A DNA stretch of 64,000 nt, from the NCBI GenBank assembly GCA_933228895.1, contig OW121851.1, positions 115,465,271-115,529,270 on the forward strand, read 5' to 3'. The position numbers and the translations under genes are program-made. Positions 63,691 to 64,000 of this stretch are shown in pieces; position 1 is the first letter of the stretch; the number at the start of each line of letters is the position of its first letter. Below the pieces are notes generated by a model that saw only the letters and a list, made by a program, of their open reading frames with translations, had not been told where the DNA came from and searched no databases. Source of the DNA: Platycnemis pennipes (Eukaryota > Arthropoda > Insecta > Odonata > Platycnemididae).

Positions 63691-64000
63691 ATCATGAAGG
63701 TGTGTAGCAGGAGATGAATTCAAACCAAACATGCATTACATATCATGCACAAAAAATAATTATAAATAATATTCTAGTCTAAACTACACGATTTAGAAAA
63801 AGAAAAAAATAGCAAAGCAAGCATACAAAAACACGGTGTTAGTTGGGTTAACTTAAAGTCCTTATACCAACATGTAACTACCTATGCTATCCATTGATAC
63901 ACTGGTATTTATACTACTGTATATGTTTACAGCTATTCATATCCCTAAATTCCAGAAACGCATTCGTCACCCTCGCCCTTTCTTGGGGATCATCGCTTAC
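63691..64000. other. Right flank, nothing recognised
   Basis: AT-rich sequence to the window edge with no supported feature. Confidence 0.3.

Noticed and set aside
1..64000. CRISPR arrays, prokaryotic operons or phage genes
   Set aside because: No regularly spaced direct repeats with unique spacers and no bacterial-type gene packing; the sequence is clearly animal nuclear DNA with spliced genes.

Overview
This is an animal nuclear genomic window: it has long introns with GT/AG borders, AT-rich intergenic DNA, and dense decayed transposons. The transposon set (RTE-, CR1/jockey- and RNase H-type LINEs, hAT, pogo/Tigger-like and piggyBac elements, tRNA-derived SINEs) suggests an arthropod, probably an insect. 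I cannot name the species. There is no bacterial operon, CRISPR array or phage.

The only host gene I can support is a complete roquin (RC3H1/RC3H2) orthologue on the + strand. I rebuilt it as 17 coding exons from 3170 to 38951. Every exon has a usable donor and acceptor, the phases join throughout, and the CDS totals 3039 nt (1012 residues plus stop). It carries a RING finger, the ROQ RNA-binding region, a CCCH zinc finger (C-x8-C-x5-C-x3-H), a long Pro/Ser/Thr-rich middle, a conserved acidic IPF-type motif and a charged coiled-coil C-terminus. A 3' UTR of up to about 5 kb with two consensus Pumilio sites follows, ending near an AATAAA at 43863.

The introns hold nested mobile elements. Intron 3 has an RTE-like LINE split by a 4.3 kb hAT element with a perfect 8-bp target-site duplication (TSD). 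Intron 4 has a piggyBac-type MITE and a GC-rich 1.5 kb element with LTR-like ends. Intron 8 has a pogo-like element nested in another pogo-like element. Intron 9 has a pogo/Tigger-like element with a transposase remnant. Intron 12 has a short-TIR (terminal inverted repeat) element carrying a duplicated SINE-like unit, and a 351-bp hAT MITE. Intron 16 has a tRNA-containing foldback.

Intron 7 is the most interesting spot. An identical 209-bp copy of the exon 7 acceptor and most of exon 7 sits directly against the 5' end of a truncated CR1/jockey-like LINE. This copy has lost its donor, reads through in the roquin frame to a stop, and has an AATAAA 48 bp downstream. It could be an alternative last exon for a truncated, 539-residue roquin.

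From about 43.9 kb to the end I find no host gene, only repeats: LINE fragments (one with a 395-codon reverse-transcriptase ORF, inserted into another repeat with a 6-bp TSD), a SINE family with a shared tail, a MITE with a 23-G run, a 942-bp hAT element, a decayed piggyBac transposase, and matching repeat pairs. I see no convincing novel multigene system; the duplicated terminal-exon configuration is the best candidate for new biology.
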